DNA from: UBA6926 sp045562535
GTDB taxonomy: Bacteria; Chloroflexota; Dehalococcoidia; UBA6926
Reading direction: 5' to 3'
Assembly (NCBI GenBank): GCA_045562535.1
Contig: JBJKVP010000001.1
Coordinates: 1 to 64,000, forward strand
Length of the DNA: 64,000 nt
In this document: positions 1-7,240 of the stretch, piece after piece
Layout of the letters: the number at the start of each line of letters is the position of its first letter
Position numbering within the stretch: position 1 is the first letter of the stretch
The notes under the pieces: generated by a model
Database searches by the model: none
What the model saw: only the letters and a program-made list of their open reading frames with translations
Told to the model about the DNA's origin: nothing
Program-made: the position numbers and the translations under genes

Positions 1-2192
1 TCACACGGACATTCCTTAAGATGCTCCAACGTGGTCTGCCATAATTGGGTTATTATTGAAAAAGCATGGTAACTTATCCCTACTCCCCCAGGATGACCAT
101 CATATATGAACACCGTTGGTTTGTTAGTCTCACTATTATAATTGGTAGATACTCCCCCTATGTCCCATCTATCGCAGGAAGCAAATACCGGTAATAAACC
201 TATTGCTGCATGCTCAAGAGCATGTAACGCCTCTGCAATATCTATTCCCTGTACTCCTGCCTCATCTAACAATTCCTGTGAAATAGTCCACCAAATTCCC
301 TTTGTGTTATATCCATACTCTGGTAAATCAAGTTTTTCCCCTGAGATTAATTCATTTGAACCATGCCTTTTCCTTTGAAAACCCACTACTGATCGAGCCA
401 CTTCTAGTTCTCCAAAAAAAACAGGGACTTCCCCTTCCAATTTTGATTGTTCCTCTTGAACTATTGTTAAACGGGTTTGGTGCAGAGACTGTGTGTAATA
501 TGGTGAGGATTTTTCGGTTAGATAAACTATTCCTTCATCAAAATCAATACGCTCTACTAAAAATTCTTGGCCTTGATGTAAATATACTGCACCTGGGTAC
601 GCAGTCCTCAATGCTTCCTCTTTCCCAATCATTTCCAGTAGTTTCGCAGATTTAGTATCTAATAAAGAAAACTGTGAATCGCCACCTGATCTCAAGTTAA
701 CATCGCTTGCAGGGTATCCGACGGTAGGGCTCACATACCATCTAATATCATCACCTCTTTTTCGAGGCAACAACTTCCTCGAACTTGTCAGTAAGTCCAA
801 TACATCTGAAAATTTGCTAGGCCCAAAAAATTTTGAATCTTGCTCAATTAAAGGTTTTTCATAAGCAGCACACATTAAGTGTAGAGATAATATAAGTTCA
901 TTATTAGCGTCTAACAAGACATACTCAGCACCTCGCCTAAACAACAAGTCAGGATGCCTCGCTATATATTGTTCAAGTGGATTATCCGATAAAACCATGA
1001 TGCTTAATCCGTACCTGTCACCCCTTCCTGACCGGAATGCCTGTTGCATTGTCGAAGCTAAAGATCCCGGATAACCAATTAGTAGAGTTGAGTCCAAATC
1101 ACCAATATTGATCCCCAATTCTAGTGCGTTTGTTGAAACAAGACCTAACAGTTCTCCTGAAATGAATTTATGTTCTATCTGTTTCCTATCTTCCGGTAGA
1201 TATCCAGCTCGGTATGACCCCACAATCTCTTTCTCACTAGTAACGCTCAAATTAAGTTCATCCCTGCTATATTTATGAAGTAATTCGGCAGTTTGCCTAG
1301 ACCTAGCAAAGGCCAGTGTTTTACTACCAAATTCAACTAACTTTACAAACAAACGAACCCCTTCACTTAAATAACTACGCCTCATTCCAGTTTTTGGTTC
1401 TATAATCGGGGGGTTCCACAATGCAAAATCCCTTTTACCTCTATAAGATCCGTCGTGTTCAACAGATTCCACATTTACACCAAGTAATGCTTCAGCATGT
1501 TCCCTAGGATTACCCAAGGTTGCTGAGGTCAAAATAAATTTTGGGTTAGCTCCATACATCGAACAAATTCTCCTGAGTCGCCTAATCAATAAAGCAATAT
1601 GTGATCCGTAGACTCCTTTATATTGATGTGCCTCATCCAAAACGATGTATTTCAAGTTCTTAAAATATTTAGACCACCTCTTATGGTTAGGTAAAATAGC
1701 AAGGTGAAGCATATCGGGATTAGTGAACAATATATTGGTTACTCCTCGTAAATTAGGCCTGTCCTCATAAGGAGTATCTCCATCATACATTGACGACACT
1801 GGGCGCTTTGGCAGAGACGCAACGAGTGAATTTAACGAATCCATTTGGTCTTGAGCCAAAGCTTTCGTAGGAAACATATACAATGCAGTAGATTTTTTAT
1901 CTGTAAGGAAACTTTCTAAAGTAGGAACATAATAAATTAGGCTCTTGCCAGACGAGGGTCCTGAAGTCACAATGACGTTTTTCCCCTCAAGAATCAGGTC
2001 AATCGAATCAGCTTGATGAGAGAACAAAGACTCAATTCCTTTTAATTCAAGGGCGACAGACAAAAGAGGGTTAATTTTCATCCGCATCTTCTTAGTAGTT
2101 GGCAATCGCGATTCAAAATGCTCTACATAAGCAAGTTGACTCTGGTATTCCCGCATTCGGGATATCAATGATAAAAACGTTTCTAAACCCAA
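1..2192 (-). CDS. DEAD/DEAH-box helicase with DUF1998-type C-terminus (partial, 3' end outside window)
   Basis: The minus strand is open from the window edge to about 2273. It encodes an ATP-dependent SF2 helicase of the YprA/MrfA type, a family linked to DNA repair. Visible are a Walker A-like TSGPSSGKS near the N-terminus, the DEAH box (VLDEAHQYKG), motif III TSAT and a motif VI variant QQAFRSGRGD. The last residues in the window, ECPC, look like the start of the family's C-terminal cysteine cluster. I place the start at TTG 2192, because AGGAAGG lies 8 nt upstream and the product then begins like the family (MGLETFLSLI). An ATG at 2273 is also in frame but has no SD. About 730 codons are present. 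The family is secure; the exact role is inferred. Confidence 0.85.
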   Translation of the reverse strand, partial: MGLETFLSLISRMREYQSQLAYVEHFESRLPTTKKMRMKINPLLSVALELKGIESLFSHQADSIDLILEGKNVIVTSGPSSGKSLIYYVPTLESFLTDKKSTALYMFPTKALAQDQMDSLNSLVASLPKRPVSSMYDGDTPYEDRPNLRGVTNILFTNPDMLHLAILPNHKRWSKYFKNLKYIVLDEAHQYKGVYGSHIALLIRRLRRICSMYGANPKFILTSATLGNPREHAEALLGVNVESVEHDGSYRGKRDFALWNPPIIEPKTGMRRSYLSEGVRLFVKLVEFGSKTLAFARSRQTAELLHKYSRDELNLSVTSEKEIVGSYRAGYLPEDRKQIEHKFISGELLGLVSTNALELGINIGDLDSTLLIGYPGSLASTMQQAFRSGRGDRYGLSIMVLSDNPLEQYIARHPDLLFRRGAEYVLLDANNELILSLHLMCAAYEKPLIEQDSKFFGPSKFSDVLDLLTSSRKLLPRKRGDDIRWYVSPTVGYPASDVNLRSGGDSQFSLLDTKSAKLLEMIGKEEALRTAYPGAVYLHQGQEFLVERIDFDEGIVYLTEKSSPYYTQSLHQTRLTIVQEEQSKLEGEVPVFFGELEVARSVVGFQRKRHGSNELISGEKLDLPEYGYNTKGIWWTISQELLDEAGVQGIDIAEALHALEHAAIGLLPVFASCDRWDIGGVSTNYNSETNKPTVFIYDGHPGGVGISYHAFSIITQLWQTTLEHLKECPC

Positions 2193-2360
2193 ATGTAGCA
2201 CCTTCCTAGATACGATTATCGACGATACTAGAACATTAGATCTTTCCCTACATGATAACATTTTGTACTTCATAATTTAATCTCTTTTTAACACAATCGG
2301 TCAAACCCTATGTTCTAATATAAGAGAATATAAATGTAGGAGGAGGTGAAATTGGAATAA

Positions 2361-2513
2361 ATGGAAAATCAAAATTTATTGGACTTCGAAAAACGTGCGT
2401 CCTTCGCATATGGCGAAGAAACTCTAAAAAAGAGTGTTTCGTTGAAAGAAAGTCCAGAATCTCAGAGAGAGCAGTGGTTAATTAAGAACCCGACAATTAT
2501 AACGGTTTCGTAA
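2361..2513 (+). CDS. Possible 50-aa small protein of unknown function
   Basis: An ATG-to-TAA frame of 50 codons lies inside the structured island. A perfect anti-SD match, AGGAGGTGA at 2341-2349, precedes it, but the spacing of about 14 nt is longer than ideal. The product (MENQNLLDFEKRASFAYGEE...) is hydrophilic and charged, with no membrane segment, signal peptide or cysteines. I recognise no family. Its stop codon falls within one of the predicted RNA helices, so the region may be an RNA gene and this frame accidental. It could equally be a real small ORF whose mRNA is structured. Confidence 0.3.
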   Translation: MENQNLLDFEKRASFAYGEETLKKSVSLKESPESQREQWLIKNPTIITVS

Positions 2514-2549
2514 CACTGTAAATCTGAAAGGGAAATCCCGGAGGAAAAC

Positions 2550-2600
2550 ATGAAAAAAGTGTATAAACTCATTGGAAAATACCTAGAGGAGCTCAAATAG
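2550..2600 (+). CDS. Possible 16-aa peptide ORF directly before a terminator
   Basis: A 16-codon frame encodes MKKVYKLIGKYLEELK, a lysine-rich peptide that could form an amphipathic helix. GGAGG at 2540-2544 sits 5 nt upstream of the ATG, a good SD. The stop codon is immediately followed by the terminator hairpin. It lies 36 nt after the 50-aa frame and could be co-translated from the same transcript. No downstream gene on this strand would make it a leader peptide, since the next gene is convergent. It may be a genuine micropeptide or chance. Confidence 0.3.
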   Translation: MKKVYKLIGKYLEELK

Positions 2601-2636
2601 AGAAGACATCCACAAATGGGTGTCTTCTTTTTTTAT
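2601..2636 (+). terminator. Rho-independent terminator of the 2.3-2.6 kb transcript
   Basis: AGAAGACATCC and GGGTGTCTTCT form an 11-bp stem (one T-G pair) around the loop ACAAAT, followed by TTTTTTATTT. The reverse strand lacks a T tract after the stem, so it acts on plus-strand transcription. It implies that a plus-strand transcript ends here. Confidence 0.8.
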
Positions 2637-2670
2637 TTAATTACCGGGAAAGGCCCTACTACGTATCTCA

Positions 2671-3324
2671 TCATTGCAAGGTGGATAAATCAATCGTGCT
2701 ATTGATTCCAACAAAAGGGTTATCGTTCTTTTCTTGCGCTACAGTGGAGAGATCATTATGACCTGGAAGTACCTCAATGCCAGGATCAAGAACAAATATT
2801 TTTTCTTTAATAGATGCCACGAGATCTGTCAGTGATCCTCCAGGAAAATCAAATCGCCCGATTGATCCATTAAATAGCGTATCGCCTGTTAGTATCGAAT
2901 CTTCGAATAGGAAGCAGGTACTTCCAGGGGTATGTCCCGGAGTTGAAAGTATGGAAATTTGCTGCGAACCAATTTGTAGCTCTACTCCATCCTTTAAATC
3001 GATGCTGGGCTGAGGAGAAGGTTCGGGTTTTGCGCCCATCCAACCCCCACTACTCTCCAATTGTTCTAACAAAGGAATATCGTCGAACCCAATACCTAAT
3101 ACCTCTTCTCTACCCTGGACAAAAAACGAATTATTAAAAACATGATCGGCATGTCCATGCGTATTTAGAACATATTTAACTTGAAGGTCTTTTTCGGTTA
3201 TCCACTGATTAACTACTTCCGATCCCATTCCTGGATCGACTATTGCAGCATCGGTTGATGACTCTGAGTACAATATGTAGCAGTTATTGCCCATCGGGCC
3301 CACGACAAAACGTTGAATAGGCAT
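2671..3324 (-). CDS. MBL-fold hydrolase, glyoxalase II-like
   Basis: A 217-aa cytosolic metallo-beta-lactamase-fold hydrolase. The metal-binding signature HGHADH is at residues 56-61. Further ligands are His131 in TPGHTPGS, Asp148 in GDTLF and His189 in LPGHND, the full two-metal set of the hydroxyacylglutathione-hydrolase (GloB/YcbL) subgroup. Such enzymes hydrolyse thioesters of hydroxyacyl groups, but substrate cannot be read from the sequence. The ATG at 3324 is preceded by GGAGA. It is divergent from rex across a 157-nt gap. Its 3' side faces the terminator of the structured transcript. Confidence 0.85.
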   Translation of the reverse strand: MPIQRFVVGPMGNNCYILYSESSTDAAIVDPGMGSEVVNQWITEKDLQVKYVLNTHGHADHVFNNSFFVQGREEVLGIGFDDIPLLEQLESSGGWMGAKPEPSPQPSIDLKDGVELQIGSQQISILSTPGHTPGSTCFLFEDSILTGDTLFNGSIGRFDFPGGSLTDLVASIKEKIFVLDPGIEVLPGHNDLSTVAQEKNDNPFVGINSTIDLSTLQ

Positions 3325-3481
3325 TAATTCTCTCCAAAATAGTATTTATTACTCCCACTATAATCTAATACGATCAATTGATGAATCCGTATACAACATT
3401 ATATTCACGATAATCCAGTATAATAATATAGATTTAATTGAATAATTAATTTATGTCACCTTATAGTTTATTGGATTTATA
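3325..3481. promoter_or_regulatory. Divergent promoter region of MBL hydrolase and rex
   Basis: This AT-rich 157-nt gap separates divergent genes and must hold promoters for both. For rex, a perfect TATAAT lies at 3419-3424, with no good -35 at 17 nt. On the minus strand a TATAGT-like box lies near 3360. I found no TTGTGA-N6-TCACAA palindrome, so autoregulation by Rex is not supported here. Confidence 0.3.
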
Positions 3482-4123
3482 ATGTCATTAGATATACCTG
3501 CCGTAGTTATACAAAGATTGCCTCAGTACCTTAGGTCACTCAGAGCGTTAAAAAACAAGAATATCGCTCTAGTCAGTTCCACTAGTTTAGGTGTTGAATC
3601 AGGTGTTACTCCAGCTCAGATTAGAAAAGACCTCAGCTATTTTGGAAAATTTGGCAAACAAGGCCAAGGATATAACGTTGAAGCTCTAACTAACGATTTA
3701 ACAAGAATCTTAGGGCTTGATCAATCATGGCCAGTGATATTGCTAGGAGTTGGTAGACTAGGGAAAGCTATTTTGACTTACCCAGATTTTACTCCCGAGG
3801 GATTTTATATAGTAAGTGCGTTTGATAGCGATCCAGTTATTGTTGGAACTGAGGTAGCAAGCATTACCATCAAACCAGTTGAACAGATCAAACCATATAT
3901 TAGGGAAAATAATATTAAAATCGCGATACTCGCAGTTCCGGGTGACAGTGCAGCTAATCTAATCGATGAACTAGTTCAATCTGGAGTCAAAGGAATCTTG
4001 AATTATGCTCCCATTACTCCAAAAGTACCGGAAAACGTGCAAATACAGAATATAGATCCAGTCCATTCTTTGCAGACGATGACTTTCCATCTATCAGAAA
4101 TAAATTCCACTCAGAATAGTTAA
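3482..4123 (+). CDS. rex: Redox-sensing transcriptional repressor Rex
   Basis: Rex senses the NADH/NAD+ ratio and represses fermentative and respiratory genes when NAD+ is high. The N-terminal winged-helix carries the family signature (VIQRLPQYLRSL, then GVTPAQIRKDLSYFGKFGKQ, then GYNV). The Rossmann part begins with LLGVGRLGKA and has the acidic AFDSDP strand end. At 213 aa the length is normal. It is convergent with atpC, the two stop regions overlapping by 4 nt. Lying beside the ATP synthase operon suits an energy-state regulator, but no Rex operator was recognised upstream of either gene. Confidence 0.95.
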   Translation: MSLDIPAVVIQRLPQYLRSLRALKNKNIALVSSTSLGVESGVTPAQIRKDLSYFGKFGKQGQGYNVEALTNDLTRILGLDQSWPVILLGVGRLGKAILTYPDFTPEGFYIVSAFDSDPVIVGTEVASITIKPVEQIKPYIRENNIKIAILAVPGDSAANLIDELVQSGVKGILNYAPITPKVPENVQIQNIDPVHSLQTMTFHLSEINSTQNS

Positions 4124-4377
4124 TCAGCCCGTTCAGCAGCATCAGCCAAGATAGTAACCTTATCACTTGCTATTTGAGCAAATCCTCCGGTAAGAGAGAA
4201 TTTTATCTCTCCACCATCTTGACGAGCGGTAACGGAACCAACTGCTAGAACAGTAACGATAGGAGCATGCCTCGGTAATATCCCTAGTTGGCCATCAATT
4301 CCAGGCAAGGACACTGAATCAACATCTGCATCAAATGCCATCTTATCCAAAGCAACAATTTGCAACCTAGTTGTCAT
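4120..4377 (-). CDS. atpC: F1 ATP synthase epsilon subunit, short form
   Basis: This last gene of the atp operon encodes the epsilon subunit of the F1 central stalk. The whole 85 aa correspond to the N-terminal beta-sandwich, with typical segments SLPGIDGQLGILPRHAPIVT and GGFAQIASDKVTILADAAER. The usual C-terminal pair of helices, which brings the common form to 130-140 aa and can inhibit ATP hydrolysis, is absent. The frame stops cleanly with no trace of a frameshifted remnant, because rex begins to overlap from the other strand. The start lies 3 nt after the atpD stop codon. Confidence 0.95.
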   Translation of the reverse strand: MTTRLQIVALDKMAFDADVDSVSLPGIDGQLGILPRHAPIVTVLAVGSVTARQDGGEIKFSLTGGFAQIASDKVTILADAAERAD

Positions 4378-4380
4378 CCT

Positions 4381-5784
4381 TTAAACCTCGCTTGCTAATT
4401 GTTTACCTTTTTCTACAGCCTCATCAATAGTCCCAACCATGTAGAACGCCTGCTCTGGTAAATCATCGTGTTGTCCATCTAATATTTCTTGGAAGCCACG
4501 CACGGTCTCTTGTACAGAAACATATTTACCAGGAGTTCCCGTGAAGGTTTCAGCCACGAAAAACGGTTGAGAAAGGAACCGCTGTATTTTACGTGCACGA
4601 GCAACGGTAAGTTGGTCATCTTCAGACAATTCTTCTAGTCCAAGGATAGCAATTATATCCTGCAATTCTTTGTATCGCTGCAACACACCCTGCACCCCTC
4701 TTGCCGCATCATAATGATCCTGTCCAATAACATTAGGATCAAGAATTCGACTTGTAGAAGTCAATGGATCAACAGCCGGATACAATCCTTGCTCAGCTAT
4801 CGATCTCTCTAAAGCGATGACCCCATCAAGGTGACCGAAAGTTGTGGCAACACCAGGATCTGTATAGTCATCAGCAGGAACATAAATAGCCTGGACAGAA
4901 GTAACAGAACCTTTCTTGGTCGAAGTTATACGCTCCTCTAAGGCGCCCATCTCAGTTGAAAGAGTAGGCTGATAGCCTACAGCCGACGGCATTCTGCCTA
5001 AAAGAGCTGACACTTCCATACCAGCAAGGATGTATCGATAAATATTATCGATAAATATCAATACATCTTGACCCTCAACATCTCTAAAATATTCAGCCAT
5101 TGTGAGACCTGTTAGTGCTATTCGAGCTCTAACACCAGGTGGCTCATTCATCTGTCCAAAAACTAAAGCTGTCTTATCTATAACTCCTGATTCTTTCATC
5201 TCATTCCAAAGATCGTTACCTTCCCTAGAACGTTCACCAACACCGGCAAAGACAGAAAATCCACCATGCTCAGTTGCAAGATTTCTTATCAATTCAAGAA
5301 TTACGACCGTCTTTCCAACTCCTGCACCACCATATGCTCCGATCTTTCCACCTCTTGCGAAGGGGGTAACTAGATCGATTACCTTAATTCCAGTCTCCAG
5401 CATCTGCGTGCTAGTCTCTTGCTCATCGAAAGGGGGAGGAGCTCTATGAATCGGCCATTTTTCTTCCGCGCCGACCTCACCTTCATTGTCTAGTGGTTCC
5501 CCAAGTACGTTAAACAAACGCCCTAAGGATGCACGACCAACGGGGACAGAAATAGGATCACCGGTATCTATCACCTCTATGTCGCGTCGCAGCCCTTCAG
5601 TAGGGCCCATAGCTAAACAGCGAACCCAGTTATTACCAATATGTTGCTCAACTTCAAGAACCAATGAAGATCCGTCATCCATTGTTATATTCAGTCCATT
5701 AAATACTTCAGGCAAAGAATCTTGGTCAAATTCTACGTCGACCACTGTACCAATAACCTGAACAACTCGTCCGTTTCCCATCAT
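4381..5784 (-). CDS. atpD: F1 ATP synthase beta subunit
   Basis: The catalytic subunit of F1, 467 aa, normal length. Walker A is GGAGVGKT at residues 152-159; the catalytic glutamate lies in GERSREGNDL (about 184). Walker B lies in VLIFIDNIYRY, followed by GMEVSALLGRMPSAVGYQ. Two features differ slightly from the common form: IYRYILAGME in place of IFRFTQAGSE, and YTDPGVATTFGHLDG in place of the usual LTDPAPATTFAHLD. It lies 18 nt downstream of a HAD phosphatase gene, not directly after atpG, so it should be co-transcribed with that inserted pair. Confidence 0.97.
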   Translation of the reverse strand: MMGNGRVVQVIGTVVDVEFDQDSLPEVFNGLNITMDDGSSLVLEVEQHIGNNWVRCLAMGPTEGLRRDIEVIDTGDPISVPVGRASLGRLFNVLGEPLDNEGEVGAEEKWPIHRAPPPFDEQETSTQMLETGIKVIDLVTPFARGGKIGAYGGAGVGKTVVILELIRNLATEHGGFSVFAGVGERSREGNDLWNEMKESGVIDKTALVFGQMNEPPGVRARIALTGLTMAEYFRDVEGQDVLIFIDNIYRYILAGMEVSALLGRMPSAVGYQPTLSTEMGALEERITSTKKGSVTSVQAIYVPADDYTDPGVATTFGHLDGVIALERSIAEQGLYPAVDPLTSTSRILDPNVIGQDHYDAARGVQGVLQRYKELQDIIAILGLEELSEDDQLTVARARKIQRFLSQPFFVAETFTGTPGKYVSVQETVRGFQEILDGQHDDLPEQAFYMVGTIDEAVEKGKQLASEV

Positions 5785-5802
5785 AACTCCTTAAAACTAA
5801 AT

Positions 5803-6495
5803 TTATATATGTACTATATTTTTTGATTCGATCATGTCAAGGATTGAGTGGATTTTAATTTCACTCAAATTATCAACTAATATATCAGCTTCAGAAAGGT
5901 CAAAACTACCTGTAAGAGGTGTCTTCAGACCTATCGTAAATAGACCAGCCGCCTTAGAAGACTCGATACCAGAAATTGAATCTTCAATTGCTAAGCTAAA
6001 TGAAACGTCGAATCCACTCTTTTTTGCCGCAAGCAGATAAATCTCAGGATCCGGTTTCGAAGCCGCCACGTCATCACCTGTAACGACACAATCAAAGTAA
6101 TCTACCAATCCTAAAATGTTCAACTTGTAATATGTCCATTCTTGGCTACCAGAGGTTACCAAAACACTCCCAAGTTTATGATCTGCAAGTGAATCAAGTA
6201 TCGGCCTAGCGTCGTCACGCAAAACCATTTGATCCTTCAGCGCAATCTTCAATATATCTTTATATATTGATTGCTGATAATCGACAGAGTCTGTGAAATC
6301 ATACCGCTCAGCAAGGTACTCCCAAGTTACTGAGGTCGGCTTTCCGATAAAATTACCATACTCTGATGGTGTCAAAGGAGGTTTATCCATATTAGTAAAG
6401 AGTGTGTTAAGGGTCTCGAAATAAATAGGTTCGGTATCAACTAAGACACCATCAAAATCAAAAAATATACCCCTGTTTTTGCTGTTCGTTTTCAT
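5803..6495 (-). CDS. HAD-superfamily phosphatase/phosphoglucomutase-like, second of a pair inside the atp operon
   Basis: A 230-aa HAD hydrolase of the beta-phosphoglucomutase/phosphoglycolate phosphatase type with an alpha-helical cap. Motif I is DFDGVLVDTE, with both aspartates; motif II Thr/Ser lies in VLVTSGSQEW; motif III lysine in SKPDPEIY; motif IV in IEDSISGIES. It acts on a small phosphorylated substrate that cannot be named from sequence. Its first codons overlap the stop of the upstream HAD gene by 4 nt and it ends 18 nt before atpD. It must therefore be expressed with the ATP synthase. The two HAD proteins are related but clearly diverged, so any duplication is old. Confidence 0.85.
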   Translation of the reverse strand: MKTNSKNRGIFFDFDGVLVDTEPIYFETLNTLFTNMDKPPLTPSEYGNFIGKPTSVTWEYLAERYDFTDSVDYQQSIYKDILKIALKDQMVLRDDARPILDSLADHKLGSVLVTSGSQEWTYYKLNILGLVDYFDCVVTGDDVAASKPDPEIYLLAAKKSGFDVSFSLAIEDSISGIESSKAAGLFTIGLKTPLTGSFDLSEADILVDNLSEIKIHSILDMIESKNIVHI

Positions 6496-7229
6496 TTGGT
6501 TTCACCAGCAACGACAGAGTTCTTCCCAGAAATATTACTAGAAAACAAAGATGCCAAATCTATATCTGCTAACTTATCTACAACTTCATTAGAAGCCTCA
6601 AAATCATCTGGCGTGGACCACACTGTCTTAACAGCAATAGTGTACATACCAGCAGACCTTGCGCTTTCCATTCCAACACGAGAATCTTCGATCGCCAAAC
6701 ACAAGGAAGGGTCAACCCCTATTTGCCTTGATGCTTCAATATAGATACTAGGATCAGGTTTCGCTACTTTAACCTCATTACGAGTCACAATAGCATCAAA
6801 CATTGTTTCTACATCCATGAGCCGTAGCCTTAACAAGGCTCGATCTCTATCTGCGGAAGTGGCAAGGGCAAGAGGGATTTTCAATTCCCTTACACTAGAA
6901 AGGAAATTTATAGCACCGGGTATTGGTACGAGATCTTTTTCAAACCGATCACGAGCCAATAAATCTATCCTCTGAGTGTATTCTTCCATAGAAAGACCCA
7001 GGCCTCGTAAAATATTTAACTGTTTCCATATAGATTCATTATCTAACCCTACCAATTGTCTTGCTTCCTCAAATTTAAGAGGTTGCAGTTTTTCCTCTGA
7101 TAATAGGTGGTCAATCGCGTTCATAAATAACGTCTCTGTATCTGTCAAAACTCCATCTAAATCACAAATCACAGCAGACAAAGACGGGCGTTTTGTTTCA
7201 ATATTTGTATTTATCTGTTCATTCATCAA
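6492..7229 (-). CDS. HAD-superfamily phosphatase, first of a pair inside the atp operon
   Basis: A 245-aa HAD hydrolase with motif I DLDGVLTDTE, motif II in ATSADRD, motif III in AKPDPSIY and motif IV IEDSRVGMES, all intact. The cap insertion after motif I places it with the beta-phosphoglucomutase-like group; the substrate is unknown. It begins 11 nt after the atpG stop (TTG at 7229 or ATG at 7226) and overlaps the next HAD gene by 4 nt. This spacing means translational coupling within the atp operon. No HAD protein is a known part of F1Fo, so the placement is the notable feature. Confidence 0.85.
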   Translation of the reverse strand: MMNEQINTNIETKRPSLSAVICDLDGVLTDTETLFMNAIDHLLSEEKLQPLKFEEARQLVGLDNESIWKQLNILRGLGLSMEEYTQRIDLLARDRFEKDLVPIPGAINFLSSVRELKIPLALATSADRDRALLRLRLMDVETMFDAIVTRNEVKVAKPDPSIYIEASRQIGVDPSLCLAIEDSRVGMESARSAGMYTIAVKTVWSTPDDFEASNEVVDKLADIDLASLFSSNISGKNSVVAGETK

Positions 7230-7240
7230 AATTTACCGCG

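Larger units (their letters stand above)
2338..2636 (+). ncRNA. Candidate structured RNA ending in a rho-independent terminator
   Basis: This is most of the only long stretch (2274-2670) without a recognisable gene. Nested helices can be read directly: 2380-2386 with 2450-2456 (7 bp), continued by 2387-2391 with 2437-2441 (5 bp). These enclose two hairpins, 2402-2407/2413-2418 and 2421-2425/2431-2435, giving a three-way junction. A second domain pairs 2462-2466 with 2523-2527, 2472-2476 with 2514-2518, 2478-2480 with 2511-2513, and 2487-2492 with 2503-2507 (one bulge). GGG/CCC at 2530-2539 and the terminator follow. I match it to no known RNA class: RNase P, tmRNA, SRP and common riboswitch signatures are absent. 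The 5' end is unknown; AT-rich TATAAG (2319) and TATAAA (2329) lie upstream, without a convincing -35. Helices were found by eye, not by folding software. Confidence 0.4.

Noticed and set aside
2440..2636. RNase P RNA, tmRNA or SRP RNA in the structured island
   Set aside because: AAAGTCC recalls the RNase P core, but the other conserved regions are missing and the length is far too short. There is no T-arm/CCA for tmRNA and no SRP tetraloop/core.
3325..3481. Rex operator upstream of rex
   Set aside because: No TTGTGA-N6-TCACAA type palindrome was found in the gap.
5102..5761. Plus-strand open frames opposite atpD and other long antisense frames
   Set aside because: They mirror strongly conserved genes on the other strand, lack SD sites and show no protein-like composition.
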